Assembly: GCA_964513565.1 (NCBI GenBank)
Contig: CAZENE010000039.1
Span: 1 to 30,873 of the forward strand
Length of the DNA stretch: 30,873 bases
Reading direction: 5' to 3'
Source: Delta-02 sp964513565
Lineage (GTDB): Bacteria; Desulfobacterota; Syntrophorhabdia; Syntrophorhabdales; Syntrophorhabdaceae
Position numbers and translations under genes: made by a program. Below are positions 1 through 8,744 of this stretch, one piece after another; position 1 is the first letter of the stretch; every line of letters starts with the position of its first letter. The notes beneath the pieces were generated by a model, which was given only the letters and a program-made list of their open reading frames with translations, was not told where the DNA came from and did not search any database.

Positions 1-307
1 GTACAAATGAGCACGAAATAAATGATCATCTTCTTGTACTTAAGAATAATCTTCAGCAGGTCCAGAAGATTTATTTCATCCTCATAACTCTCTCGATTTA
101 TTTCATCCATTCTTGCCCCTGTTTTTTTCGTAAATCATAAATCGTGAAATGTGAAATTCTAATCTATTCTCATAATCTGATAGTCCCCGACATCATTTTT
201 CGTCAGTCCCTGCCCATTATTCCTGTGAAGAGGCTATTGTCAATTATAAATTGGCAGTCATTCCGTCGCTTGACGCCAGAATCCAAGGTTCTTTTTATCT
301 GTCCATT
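1..307. other. Non-coding tail downstream of the polysaccharide operon
   Basis: This stretch lies beyond the stop codon of the WcaJ-like gene. No convincing gene is visible: the short open frames overlap the transferase gene antisense and have no ribosome binding site. The first 110 bases hold small repeats: a 14-base direct repeat at 68-81 and 95-108, an inverted copy of its core at 14-22, and GTACAA/TTGTAC arms at 1-6 and 35-40. I found no strong hairpin with a T-run that would end the operon here, so transcription may continue past the left edge. Confidence 0.5.
68..108. repeat. Tandem 14-base direct repeat GATTTATTTCATCC
   Basis: Two exact copies of GATTTATTTCATCC lie at 68-81 and 95-108, a 27-base period. 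An inverted core, GAAATAAAT, sits at 14-22. The copies are AT-rich and just downstream of the operon end. They could be binding sites or a decayed repeat; there is no further sign of function. Confidence 0.45.
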
Positions 308-1720
308 TCAGTACGCATTCTTGTCAACAAAGCCTTTAAATACCGTCGCGATTATGATCTTTATATCGAACCAGAAGGACCACTGCTTTATATATTTCAG
401 ATCATACTCGACCCTCTTCTCCATTTTCTGAAGCGTATCCGTTTCCCCTCTAAATCCATTAACCTGGGCCCATCCGGTTATGCCCGGTTTGACCTTATGC
501 CGCAGCATATACCCCGGGATCATGTCGCGATAATATTCGTTGTGCGCGGTCGCATGAGGCCTCGGTCCCACGATTGACATAGTCCCCTGAAGAACGTTGA
601 TAAATTGTGGGAGTTCGTCCAGCGAAGTGCGCCGCAGCAATGCGCCGACTTTCGTTATGCGCGCATCATTCTTGCTTGCCTGACGTATCACTTCGCCGTC
701 TTCTAATACCGTCATTGTCCTGAATTTCCAGACCATTATTTCGTCACCCTTGACACCATAACGTCGCTGTTTGAAAAAGATAGGGCCGGGAGACGTTGAC
801 CGTATGGCTAAAGCAATGGTCAGCATAATCGGAGATATCATTATCAGAATTAATGAACCTACAACTACATCCTCAATTCTCTTTAACCATCCGCTGGCAC
901 CATCAAACGGGTTTTCATAAATGCTTATCGTAGGAATGCCGTTCATATCGACAAGCCGAGCATGCAGAACATCCAGCGTCAAAAAATCCGGAGCGAGATG
1001 TACGGAGGCAGCGGTATTGGACAACCCCGCAAGAACGTATCGGATTCTGTCCGCGTACTTCATTGGCAGTGCGATATATACAAGGTCGATCTTCTTATAC
1101 CTAACATCCTGAATGAGATCATCAATATTACCTAATATCCTGAAATCACCCTCCTCGATTGGTACAGAACCAATGGTCAGATTATCATCGTAAAAACCTT
1201 CCAAGCGATAGCCCATCCAGGGCGCTTCCAGCATAGTTCGGGCCAGTCTCATGCCGAGTTGACCAGCCCCTGCAATCACGACAGTTCTGTAATTCTTTCC
1301 TTTGGTGCGATATTGACGCAAAGACAAGCGTATGAATATGCGCCAAACAACGAACATTACCTGTGCTAGCATAAACCAGGTTATAAACACGCGCCGTAAA
1401 TGAATCCCGGGATACTTCGTCAAAAAGACGATAAACAGAACAGCTAGAATCACACATACCCATACAACGATCAGGATCTGTGTTTCCTTCCAGATCGACG
1501 TAACACGCCACGATTTGTATAGCCCTTTGCTGCGTGCCATGAAATAGAACAGAACGATGGCGCACATACTGAAGAAACTGAAATGCACATTCCAGTAATA
1601 TCCATTCAACCATATAGCCAGATATAAACTGGCAGGTATCAGGATAATATCCGATATGCGAAAGGCCATTCCGAGCTTAGAATAATGCGCCCGCATGAAT
1701 CCTCGAGAAGCTGTCAGCAT
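308..1720 (-). CDS. wcaJ: WcaJ-type undecaprenyl-phosphate sugar phosphotransferase (initiating transferase)
   Basis: Polyprenyl glycosylphosphotransferase of 470 residues that would put the first sugar-phosphate on undecaprenyl phosphate at the inner membrane. The N-terminal 130 residues form several membrane segments. A Rossmann-like CoA_binding_3 region follows, with GAGQLG at 151-156. The catalytic bac_transf domain begins near residue 280, with the family blocks SPGPIFFKQRRYG, WKFRTM, LRRTSLDELPQ, VGPRPHA and KPGITGWAQVNG. Length and order match full-length WcaJ/PssY enzymes, so it looks intact. The ATG at 1720 has a good AGGAGA site 8 bases upstream. It is the last gene of the long minus-strand operon, 40 bases after the WcaI-like gene. 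The donor is likely UDP-hexose (glucose in WcaJ), but the sugar cannot be read from the sequence. Confidence 0.93.
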   Translation of the reverse strand: MLTASRGFMRAHYSKLGMAFRISDIILIPASLYLAIWLNGYYWNVHFSFFSMCAIVLFYFMARSKGLYKSWRVTSIWKETQILIVVWVCVILAVLFIVFLTKYPGIHLRRVFITWFMLAQVMFVVWRIFIRLSLRQYRTKGKNYRTVVIAGAGQLGMRLARTMLEAPWMGYRLEGFYDDNLTIGSVPIEEGDFRILGNIDDLIQDVRYKKIDLVYIALPMKYADRIRYVLAGLSNTAASVHLAPDFLTLDVLHARLVDMNGIPTISIYENPFDGASGWLKRIEDVVVGSLILIMISPIMLTIALAIRSTSPGPIFFKQRRYGVKGDEIMVWKFRTMTVLEDGEVIRQASKNDARITKVGALLRRTSLDELPQFINVLQGTMSIVGPRPHATAHNEYYRDMIPGYMLRHKVKPGITGWAQVNGFRGETDTLQKMEKRVEYDLKYIKQWSFWFDIKIIIATVFKGFVDKNAY

Positions 1721-1760
1721 GGTAGTTTTCTCCTGGATTGTTTTGAGAAGAACTGTTTTT

Positions 1761-2984
1761 TTACGATTGGGTTAGTTGGACCAATGTTCTCGACAAATCT
1801 GTCAAGATTTGATTTTTATCCAAGTTTTCAACGGCATATTGCCGTGCATTTCTCCCTAAACGTTTTCGAAGTTCGGAATCTTCGGAGAGATCTAAAATAG
1901 CTTTGGCGAATGCCTTCACGTCGCCAGGCATAACGGTTAAACCTCGCCCTTGTATTGCTGACCAAATTTCCGTATTTTTCTGGGCTGTAGCAATCACCGG
2001 TTTCCCGCTTGCCATTATACCCGTCAATTTTGAGGGCATGACAAGATCGGCTGCATCTTTTTTTTGCGGCAAGAGATGAATATCTGCCAAATTTAATAAG
2101 TCATTGAGCCTTTCTGTAGGCTGCAATGGTATCCACAGGACATTTGATAAATTCTGAGTTTGCGCCTTTAGTTTCTTGCAACCGGCACCATCCCCACATA
2201 ATACGAACCGTAACTGATTGTGGTCAAGGAGAATTCGGGCCGCGTCAGCAATAATTTCAAGTCCCTGTTTTTGACCCATGTTCCCAGAATAGAGCGCCAC
2301 AATTTCATCGCTTGTTAATCCTAATTCATCTCGTAGTCGATTATGATTGCCATTGGGATAAATTGATTTCGTGTCGACCCAGTTGGGAAATAAAACAGAT
2401 CGTGATCTAGAAACTCCTTTTTCCTGCAATTTGTTTTGCATCTTGCTTGATATGGTTGAAATTGTGTCGAAATGCTTCAGTATATGATGTTCAGTTCGAC
2501 GAATAAAGTTTTTTAGGAATTCCGCATTCATTAACCCCAATTCAAAAGCAGCATCAATCTCAAAATCCTGTACATGCAGCCAGGCACGGGAACCAGCCAA
2601 TTTAGAAAAAAGAACCGCTCCGGGAGCACACGAAAATGGCGGCTCGATCGCCATGATAATATCAGGTTTCCAAAATATATGGGCCATTAAAATTGGAAAT
2701 GATGTGATTGCAAAACTCAGAAGATGAATAATTCTTCTCAAGCCTGAAGGTTGTTTGGGAACCCAGAGTGGGCATCGCCATATATTAACGTAGTTGATAT
2801 ATTCTTTCTTATATTGCCAAGCACTGTATTCCGCACCAATACTCCACTGTGGGTAGTATGGCGGCGCACTGATAACTATCACATCGTTTCCAGCGTTGGC
2901 CAGAAATTCTGCCATTTCTCCCGAATACTTTCCGATACCTGTCAACTCGGGAGCATAGTTTATGCCATAGATTAAGATCTTCAC
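1761..2984 (-). CDS. wcaI: WcaI-family glycosyltransferase (GT4)
   Basis: A 407-residue GT-B fold glycosyltransferase close to the colanic-acid WcaI family, cytoplasmic and acting on the lipid-linked repeat unit. The N terminus GINYAPELTGIGKYSGEMA is the WcaI signature. The C-terminal half carries the GT4 donor-binding region: ALYSGNMGQKQGLE near 230-245 and MPSKLTGIMASGKPVIAT near 320-340. The start is a GTG at 2984 with no clear ribosome binding site, 14 bases after the FkbM gene, so translational coupling is likely. In colanic acid, WcaI is described as a fucosyltransferase; because this operon makes GDP-fucose, a fucosyl donor is plausible but not shown. Confidence 0.88.
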   Translation of the reverse strand: MKILIYGINYAPELTGIGKYSGEMAEFLANAGNDVIVISAPPYYPQWSIGAEYSAWQYKKEYINYVNIWRCPLWVPKQPSGLRRIIHLLSFAITSFPILMAHIFWKPDIIMAIEPPFSCAPGAVLFSKLAGSRAWLHVQDFEIDAAFELGLMNAEFLKNFIRRTEHHILKHFDTISTISSKMQNKLQEKGVSRSRSVLFPNWVDTKSIYPNGNHNRLRDELGLTSDEIVALYSGNMGQKQGLEIIADAARILLDHNQLRFVLCGDGAGCKKLKAQTQNLSNVLWIPLQPTERLNDLLNLADIHLLPQKKDAADLVMPSKLTGIMASGKPVIATAQKNTEIWSAIQGRGLTVMPGDVKAFAKAILDLSEDSELRKRLGRNARQYAVENLDKNQILTDLSRTLVQLTQS

Positions 2985-2998
2985 TGGACACTGAAAAT

Positions 2999-3754
2999 TT
3001 ATGATTTACGGTTAAACAAGAAATCTCCTTGAATTGCTCTACCAGTCTTATCGTAATACGTGTTATAGATTCCCGTAAAATTAAATCCTCTTGCTGAAAG
3101 CCAGTCTACTATCTCAGATGCTAATTTTTGTCCCGAATAAAGCTCCAAGAAAGAACATTCACAGTACACGAACGTGAAATAATTAAGGAGCGACTCACAT
3201 CCAATAAGTGCTTCGTGTTCGAAGCCTTGAACATCAAGCTTCAACATTGCCGATGGTCTCAATTTATCCGTAGATATAAATTCTTCGAGCGGTGCAACAC
3301 GAACCTTGATGGTATCAATTTCTTGTGTTCCGGGGAAAATATCAGTCTGCGTAGACGATATGGGTAACAATGAAGAAGAATCATCCCGCTGAGAAACATG
3401 TATCATTTTTTCTTCAGAACGCAAACCAATTGCGACCTGGTGGAGAATCGTCCTTTCATCACGTGCAAAGATTTTACGAAATTTGGCGGCAGGGCTACTT
3501 AATGGCTCAAAGGAAACAATCATAGAATCGGGAAAACAATGCCGTGCCACTAAAGCAAACTGTCCGCAATTGGCACCAATATCAACGATGGTTCTGCAAT
3601 ATAAGGAATTCAACAGTCTCTCATGTTCTATCGCTGCAGCCACACCATGACGAAGGGCTGGCATATACCCTCTTCGGACTACTTGATACGCCTTTACGAC
3701 TTTTTTCAGTAAGGAATTCACAGGTTTATATTTTGCCGATAAGAGAGTTGACAC
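2999..3754 (-). CDS. FkbM-family SAM-dependent methyltransferase
   Basis: A 251-residue class I methyltransferase of the FkbM family, which commonly O-methylates sugars or polyketides. The SAM-binding motif VDIGANCGQFALVARH lies near residues 56-72, followed by an acidic motif (VSFEPL), and the family block LKLDVQGFEHEALIG lies near 170-185. In a glycan cluster it probably methylates a sugar hydroxyl of the repeat unit. The longest frame starts at a GTG (3754) and overlaps the upstream glycosyltransferase by 29 bases, without a visible ribosome binding site. A GTG at residue 12 could be the true start. Confidence 0.85.
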   Translation of the reverse strand: MSTLLSAKYKPVNSLLKKVVKAYQVVRRGYMPALRHGVAAAIEHERLLNSLYCRTIVDIGANCGQFALVARHCFPDSMIVSFEPLSSPAAKFRKIFARDERTILHQVAIGLRSEEKMIHVSQRDDSSSLLPISSTQTDIFPGTQEIDTIKVRVAPLEEFISTDKLRPSAMLKLDVQGFEHEALIGCESLLNYFTFVYCECSFLELYSGQKLASEIVDWLSARGFNFTGIYNTYYDKTGRAIQGDFLFNRKS

Positions 3755-4907
3755 ATCTAATCAATTTGTCTTCTTCAGATGTCCATCTATATCTGGCCTG
3801 CATTGCTCGATAACCATTTTCCGAATAACGAGCACGCTTATCTCTATCTAGAATAAGGTCTCGAATCGATGAGGCTACTATTTCGGGAGATTCGTCAATA
3901 ATTATCCCGCATTGCTCAGATTTTACAATGCGTATTATAGGTCGAAGAGGTGTCGTTACAACGGGCAAACCAATGCTCATGTAGTCGAAAAGTTTGTTAG
4001 GGATTGTGTGCTGCGTTAGATCACAGACCTTGTGTAAAATCAGTCCAATATCCCCGTCGCGTAAGACTTCGAATTGTTCGGAATGAGGTATCCAACCACC
4101 AAAAATAATTTTATGCCCGAGTTTCAGATCTTGAACCTTAGATTCCAGAATTGAACGATAAGGTCCATCACCGTAAATTAACAATCTTACGTTTCCAAGA
4201 GATTGCTCAAGAAGCGAAAAAGAAGCCAAAGCCAAATCGAGCCCCCGTATGTTGTCAATAATCCCAATGGATACAAGATTAATCGGAGGTCCGTCAGGAG
4301 AGAATGGTTTAGTAATATTTTTCCGATAAGATGTGCCACTCGTAACAGGGTAATTGCTTATAACTTCAATGCATGACGAATATTTTTTCAATCTCTCTTG
4401 ATTCTCATTCACAACAACCCAAACTAGATCAGCCATGCGGACCGATATGGCTTCCAACCAGGTAATAAAAACGAGATTACGAATAAAATAATGCACGATC
4501 TTCTGTTTGCCTATAATTTTCATCATTCCGGGATAATGCTCGCCCAAGTCCAGAATAACCTTAATATGACATGTGCGAGCAGCTATTAAAACCGGCAATG
4601 AAAGCCTAAGGTCACGCACTATGACGAGATCAATTGACAATGCACGGAATTGTTTCCAAAGCCACCAAGCCCATACAATATTTATCGGTAAAGGTACAGT
4701 GAGAATACTTCCCCACCATCTCGTAATCTTTGGCTTTAATCGAATTATTTCTCCGTGTTCAAAAACTTCCGAAGAACTTTGTGTGTCCCTGCCTGGACAA
4801 AACACGAAAAATTCATAACCATTTTGATTTAGAGTACGAGCAAACTTTGTTACGCGGATTTCTTGATCCGTGGGGTAAGAGTGTCGAGTTACACAGCCGA
4901 TTTTCAT
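3726..4907 (-). CDS. GT4-family glycosyltransferase
   Basis: A 393-residue GT-B glycosyltransferase. The N-terminal acceptor half starts MKIGCVTRHSYPTDQEIRV and has a hydrophobic stretch near 70-85 typical of membrane-associated sugar transferases. The donor half has VSIGIIDNIRGLDLALASF, LLIYGDGPYR and TIPNKLFDYMSIGLPVVTTP, the last being the conserved nucleotide-sugar binding region of GT4. It should add one sugar to the lipid-linked repeat; neither linkage nor donor can be inferred. It lies 24 bases after the CDP-alcohol phosphotransferase gene and overlaps the start of the FkbM gene. Confidence 0.87.
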   Translation of the reverse strand: MKIGCVTRHSYPTDQEIRVTKFARTLNQNGYEFFVFCPGRDTQSSSEVFEHGEIIRLKPKITRWWGSILTVPLPINIVWAWWLWKQFRALSIDLVIVRDLRLSLPVLIAARTCHIKVILDLGEHYPGMMKIIGKQKIVHYFIRNLVFITWLEAISVRMADLVWVVVNENQERLKKYSSCIEVISNYPVTSGTSYRKNITKPFSPDGPPINLVSIGIIDNIRGLDLALASFSLLEQSLGNVRLLIYGDGPYRSILESKVQDLKLGHKIIFGGWIPHSEQFEVLRDGDIGLILHKVCDLTQHTIPNKLFDYMSIGLPVVTTPLRPIIRIVKSEQCGIIIDESPEIVASSIRDLILDRDKRARYSENGYRAMQARYRWTSEEDKLIRCVNSLIGKI

Positions 4908-4931
4908 TGCGTAGTTAATATATCGTTTTAA

Positions 4932-5663
4932 TTATAATTTCTCTAAACGGGCATGGTAGAATCCGCGAAGTACAATTGCTATCCAAGGAACATTATTTAA
5001 AACCACGACAATTATAAATCCGATTACAAGAGAATTAAGCCCGAATACTTTTTGAACCGGAATATACAAAAGCGCACCAATGAGAAGAAATGTATTGTTC
5101 CAAATATAAAGTATTTCAAATAAATTTCTTAAAGTTATTTTTATGGAGGCTACATATAATACACTTTGATAGTCATTTAATTCTTCCTTCGGAGTGCGTA
5201 GCCAACCAAAATGATCTCGATATTCCAACCAGAGCATACGACCAAATACTGTCAACCCGAATAGGACAAGACCAGTAATCCCTTCACTTTGATTATACAT
5301 GCCCAAAGCAATACAAAACCCGAATACGTTGGAAGGGCGCGATGACCATGTATCAATAAATTGCTCAAGCAATGGCCCCGTTTTTGATACACGACCAGTA
5401 TAACGGGCGAGATCCCCGTCAACATGATCAAGCACCTCAAAACAGTAGAAAAGTCCGACTGCCCACAAAAGGCTTATTGGGTCTCCTAGGGCAAAAAAAT
5501 AAAGACAAACAATAACAATTATCATGCGAATGATTGTTATTTGATTAGGCGTAATTGGAGTCTTGGATATGACCCGAACAATTAAGGTCGACAGAATGCG
5601 AAAAATTATTTGCCCAGCATTGACAGGGGGCGTAATATAATTAAAATTGGACGACAGTTTCAT
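4932..5663 (-). CDS. CDP-alcohol phosphatidyltransferase-family membrane enzyme
   Basis: A 243-residue multi-spanning protein with the CDP-alcohol phosphotransferase signature: D79, D82-G83, A86-R87, G96, then E100 and D104. These enzymes move a phospho-alcohol from a CDP-alcohol to a hydroxyl acceptor using two metal ions. In the canonical motif the residue at position 100 is Asp; here it is Glu, with correct spacing. The N-terminal segment carries the usual amphipathic stretch KTPITPNQITIIR. It lies 10 bases after the GT2 gene. Because the operon also encodes a phosphonate pathway with a cytidylyltransferase domain, this enzyme could transfer a CMP-activated hydroxyethylphosphonate to a glycan or lipid. 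That is inference; an inositol- or glycerol-type substrate is equally possible. Confidence 0.85.
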   Translation of the reverse strand: MKLSSNFNYITPPVNAGQIIFRILSTLIVRVISKTPITPNQITIIRMIIVIVCLYFFALGDPISLLWAVGLFYCFEVLDHVDGDLARYTGRVSKTGPLLEQFIDTWSSRPSNVFGFCIALGMYNQSEGITGLVLFGLTVFGRMLWLEYRDHFGWLRTPKEELNDYQSVLYVASIKITLRNLFEILYIWNNTFLLIGALLYIPVQKVFGLNSLVIGFIIVVVLNNVPWIAIVLRGFYHARLEKL

Positions 5664-5673
5664 AAAATCTTAA

Positions 5674-6531
5674 TCACAGTTGAAAAAGTAAAGTTCGTAA
5701 TATAGAGTTATCAAAATTAAGCGGAATTGTTAAATAATTCGGGTTACCACGATAGTAAGACAAATCGAATATTCCTGGTAGCCTCAGTAAATAAAGCAAA
5801 AGTCGATCAGTGAAACGGGTAACACTATGTATTCGATTAAACCGTGCCCCGTAATCTAATCTTACAGAATTGGCCTCTGCAATCATCTCATGTCTTTTAC
5901 CAACACACTTCGCACTTACATGAAGTCGTTCAGCCGCAACTAGAAAATTAATATGTTTGAACATAAAATTCAGACGATGCGCGCGAAGCCAATACTCAAG
6001 ATCCATTGCGTAATGCAAGTCGTCTCGGACTGACATACTGTTGACAACACGACGCCGAAAAAAAGTTGCAGGTTGAGAAATATACCCAATACGAAGTAGT
6101 CTTTTATGGGAATAATCTGGTCTTCTGTAAATTTTGATTACGTTATTAGCTTCATCTATCTCTATGAAATTTCCGTAAATAAGGTCATATTCTGGGCATT
6201 TTATAAATTCTTTGACCATTACATTAATAGCCCGACGATCCGGATATAGATCATCTGAATTGAGCCATGTGATAATTTCACCTTTCGCCATTTTAAAACC
6301 CTTATTAATAGCTTCAGATTGACCTTTATCTCGTTCCGAAATGTAACGAATATGACTCTTGTACCGCTTCAATACTTCCAAGGTTCCGTCATTGGAGTTA
6401 TTGTCAACAACGATAACTTCAACATTTTTGTAAGATTGGTTTAGTATCGACTGAATCGTATTTTCAATAAACTGCCCCTGATTATAGGAAGGTATCACTA
6501 TGCTGACAATCGGTGTTGTTTTAGTGCTCAT
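5674..6531 (-). CDS. GT2-family glycosyltransferase
   Basis: A 285-residue GT-A glycosyltransferase. The nucleotide-sugar domain opens with VSIVIPSYNQGQFIENTIQS (from residue 9), followed by VVDNNSNDGT and the metal-binding N91-S-D-D-L motif after GEIITWL. It is predicted to be cytoplasmic, with no clear C-terminal membrane helix, and adds a sugar to the growing lipid-linked unit. Its start overlaps the end of the upstream methyltransferase gene by 11 bases, so the two are probably translated together. Confidence 0.9.
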   Translation of the reverse strand: MSTKTTPIVSIVIPSYNQGQFIENTIQSILNQSYKNVEVIVVDNNSNDGTLEVLKRYKSHIRYISERDKGQSEAINKGFKMAKGEIITWLNSDDLYPDRRAINVMVKEFIKCPEYDLIYGNFIEIDEANNVIKIYRRPDYSHKRLLRIGYISQPATFFRRRVVNSMSVRDDLHYAMDLEYWLRAHRLNFMFKHINFLVAAERLHVSAKCVGKRHEMIAEANSVRLDYGARFNRIHSVTRFTDRLLLYLLRLPGIFDLSYYRGNPNYLTIPLNFDNSILRTLLFQL

Positions 6532-7321
6532 TGATAGGTTCTATCCTTACAATATGTTCACTGCCGACCGTAGGTTTAAAGATTAGATCGAATAACCATG
6601 CAAGGGGATAACTTAGAAATAGTAGATGAAATGCTACTTTACCGCATTTGACATAGGCAAGAACAGACAACTCCCACAACAAGGAACCGAAACGTCCCGG
6701 TGCATATTTGTGATCAGTAATCCGAAACCCTGCTTTTACCAGAAGAGCTTTTAATTCATGTTCAGAATAATAACCTTTCGGTCCGGCTACATTAAATCGC
6801 TTATTCAAATGACCGACTAGTTCTTCAGAACTGTGTGGCAATCCGAACAATCGCATAAAAAAATGTCCTCCAGATGATCCCATAAACTTTGGTATGAATT
6901 GGTAGTGGTTGGGAACGCTTAGCACGATATATCCGCTTGGTCGAAGAACCCGCAAACATTCTCTGAGAAGATGTATTGGCTCCGATACCATCTGGAGGAG
7001 ACTTGACATCAGAATACAGTCGACCGACGAATTACGTAAAGGAAGGACGCACGCATCAGCGATTAAGGCTTCAACCGTATTCCTCCGTGCAAACAGTTCG
7101 TCTTCCGGAGTAAATAAAAGATCAACGGCAATCACCTTTATATTGTTTCGTCTAGATAACGCTATTGAGTAACTCATGGACCCAGCACCAATGTCGAGAA
7201 TAGTCCTTCCCTGACATGCGTCAAACCAATGCAGGATTGTTGATCTTTGGAGCATTCGTAAAAAATTCAACCGCCTAACTAACGAATGTATAAGTCGAAT
7301 ATAATTCAAGGGTATTTCCAT
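6521..7321 (-). CDS. Class I SAM-dependent methyltransferase (Methyltransf_11 type)
   Basis: A 266-residue methyltransferase. Motif I is ILDIGAGSMSYSIALSRR near residues 41-58, followed by VIAVDL, then ADACVLPLRNSSVDCILM and the post-motif LRECLRVLRPSGYIVLSVPN. The last 40 residues contain a hydrophobic stretch that may bind the membrane. The substrate cannot be read; context suggests a sugar or lipid-linked glycan. A 116-base gap separates it from the polymerase gene upstream, the largest gap inside the operon. Confidence 0.85.
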   Translation of the reverse strand: MEIPLNYIRLIHSLVRRLNFLRMLQRSTILHWFDACQGRTILDIGAGSMSYSIALSRRNNIKVIAVDLLFTPEDELFARRNTVEALIADACVLPLRNSSVDCILMSSLLQMVSEPIHLLRECLRVLRPSGYIVLSVPNHYQFIPKFMGSSGGHFFMRLFGLPHSSEELVGHLNKRFNVAGPKGYYSEHELKALLVKAGFRITDHKYAPGRFGSLLWELSVLAYVKCGKVAFHLLFLSYPLAWLFDLIFKPTVGSEHIVRIEPINEH

Positions 7322-7437
7322 TTTTGCATCAAATCCTTACCGAACCTTAAATGTGTTCAATTAAACTGTTGATTCCCTGACAAACCAATTCTAATTTAGT
7401 CTTCAAACACTGAATTTAAGTAGATTCGTCTATAATC

Positions 7438-8727
7438 TTACACAATCGGTGGATTTGACAACAAATGCGAAGACTTACGTCTGGATGGTGAATAGAGCCA
7501 TGTAACGGGTGCAGATAATGATATTCCAAGGACAATTCCAAAAAGAATACTTTCACTTACAACGTAAAGGAACCTTCCATTGACTAATACAAGGAGGGGG
7601 AACAGGAATAATAAATATAGTCGCGCCACTGCAAGAATATCTAGTTTCTCGCTTTTACGTAAACCGTAAAGCGATACAATAAATAGCATCACAAAAAAGA
7701 ATAAAATGATTGAAGCAATTCCAATCCCATAGATATCAAAGAAATATGCTAGAGGAAAATCATAATGAAAACTCATAAGACCTTTGGCAACTGATATGAA
7801 TCCATTTGGTATAAAATTGCCTAGATCCAAGGAATTCATGTAATTTGCTGCTGCGGTTAACCTAATATCATCTTCGCTTTGTGAAAAATCCCCTTTCAGT
7901 AACAGCGAAGTCCTTTCAAAAAACCTATACAACACAAACGAAAATTCACTACTATTGTCTAAAACAATTCTATACAAGACAGGTATTCCTAAACAAGTGA
8001 CAAAAATAGCTTTTATGAAAAACAACCTCTTTGCGTAACTGTCTTTCATTTTTATAAACAGCAGACTCGTAGAAACTACCGTTGCGCTTAATAATGCAGC
8101 AAGATTAATACGAAAAGAAGATAAAAGAATCACGACACCGCTAATCAAATACGCTATAACAATTAATAATGTTCGCCGCTTTAAGATCGCGCTGACAAGG
8201 GCAAGAAATATCGCGGTCACGTTCATTCCATGTACGAATAGATCCTTGCCCCAAACGAGAGTTGTCGCATCGTTTAGGCTCGTCACAGTCGCGTAGATAT
8301 CGCCCATCATGGCGCCGATACATAGCCAATATAAAGAGGTAATCGACAACGAATCAGGATATCTTGAAAAATAACTGGCTAGGATAACCATATAAAAGCT
8401 TGGTCTCGCCGACCTAACAATTTCATATACAGGAAATCCCCTAAATATTGGGATAGATAATAATATCAACATAATACTTATTAGAAAAAGAAATGTTTTA
8501 GAAAACACAATGCGGATAATGTTATGTATTATATGCTTCCTTGCAAGTAAAGGTAAAAAAGCGATAAGCCATATTTCTTGAATATTATAAGATAATCCAA
8601 TCCATTCTCTTGCAAGGATTTCTCCAGACGTTGAAAACAGAAGAAACCCAAAAGTGACATAAATCGTCCAAGTGTATTGGTCTAAAATAAATAACGATCT
8701 TTTTAGATTCGGTAATGAATTGTTCAT
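7438..8727 (-). CDS. Wzy-like O-antigen/exopolysaccharide polymerase
   Basis: A 429-residue, very hydrophobic protein with about eleven predicted membrane segments and a larger polar loop near residues 265-310 containing the pattern GDFSQSEDDIRLTAA. That architecture (many helices plus one periplasmic loop with D/R residues before a helix pair) fits O-antigen ligase/polymerase proteins. In a Wzx/Wzy system it would join lipid-linked repeats at the periplasmic face. Assignment rests on topology and context because Wzy primary sequence is poorly conserved. It could instead be a Wzy_C ligase, but the dedicated flippase nearby favours polymerase. Confidence 0.72.
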   Translation of the reverse strand: MNNSLPNLKRSLFILDQYTWTIYVTFGFLLFSTSGEILAREWIGLSYNIQEIWLIAFLPLLARKHIIHNIIRIVFSKTFLFLISIMLILLSIPIFRGFPVYEIVRSARPSFYMVILASYFSRYPDSLSITSLYWLCIGAMMGDIYATVTSLNDATTLVWGKDLFVHGMNVTAIFLALVSAILKRRTLLIVIAYLISGVVILLSSFRINLAALLSATVVSTSLLFIKMKDSYAKRLFFIKAIFVTCLGIPVLYRIVLDNSSEFSFVLYRFFERTSLLLKGDFSQSEDDIRLTAAANYMNSLDLGNFIPNGFISVAKGLMSFHYDFPLAYFFDIYGIGIASIILFFFVMLFIVSLYGLRKSEKLDILAVARLYLLFLFPLLVLVNGRFLYVVSESILFGIVLGISLSAPVTWLYSPSRRKSSHLLSNPPIV

Positions 8728-8744
8728 GACGGTTTCATTTCTAT

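Noticed and set aside
1..110. CRISPR-like array from the repeated 14-mer
   Set aside because: Only two direct copies, a 13-base spacer and no cas genes.
3726..3754. Possible frameshift between the GT4 and FkbM genes because of a 29-base overlap
   Set aside because: Both proteins have normal ends and the overlap is explained by an early GTG; a later start in the FkbM gene would remove it.
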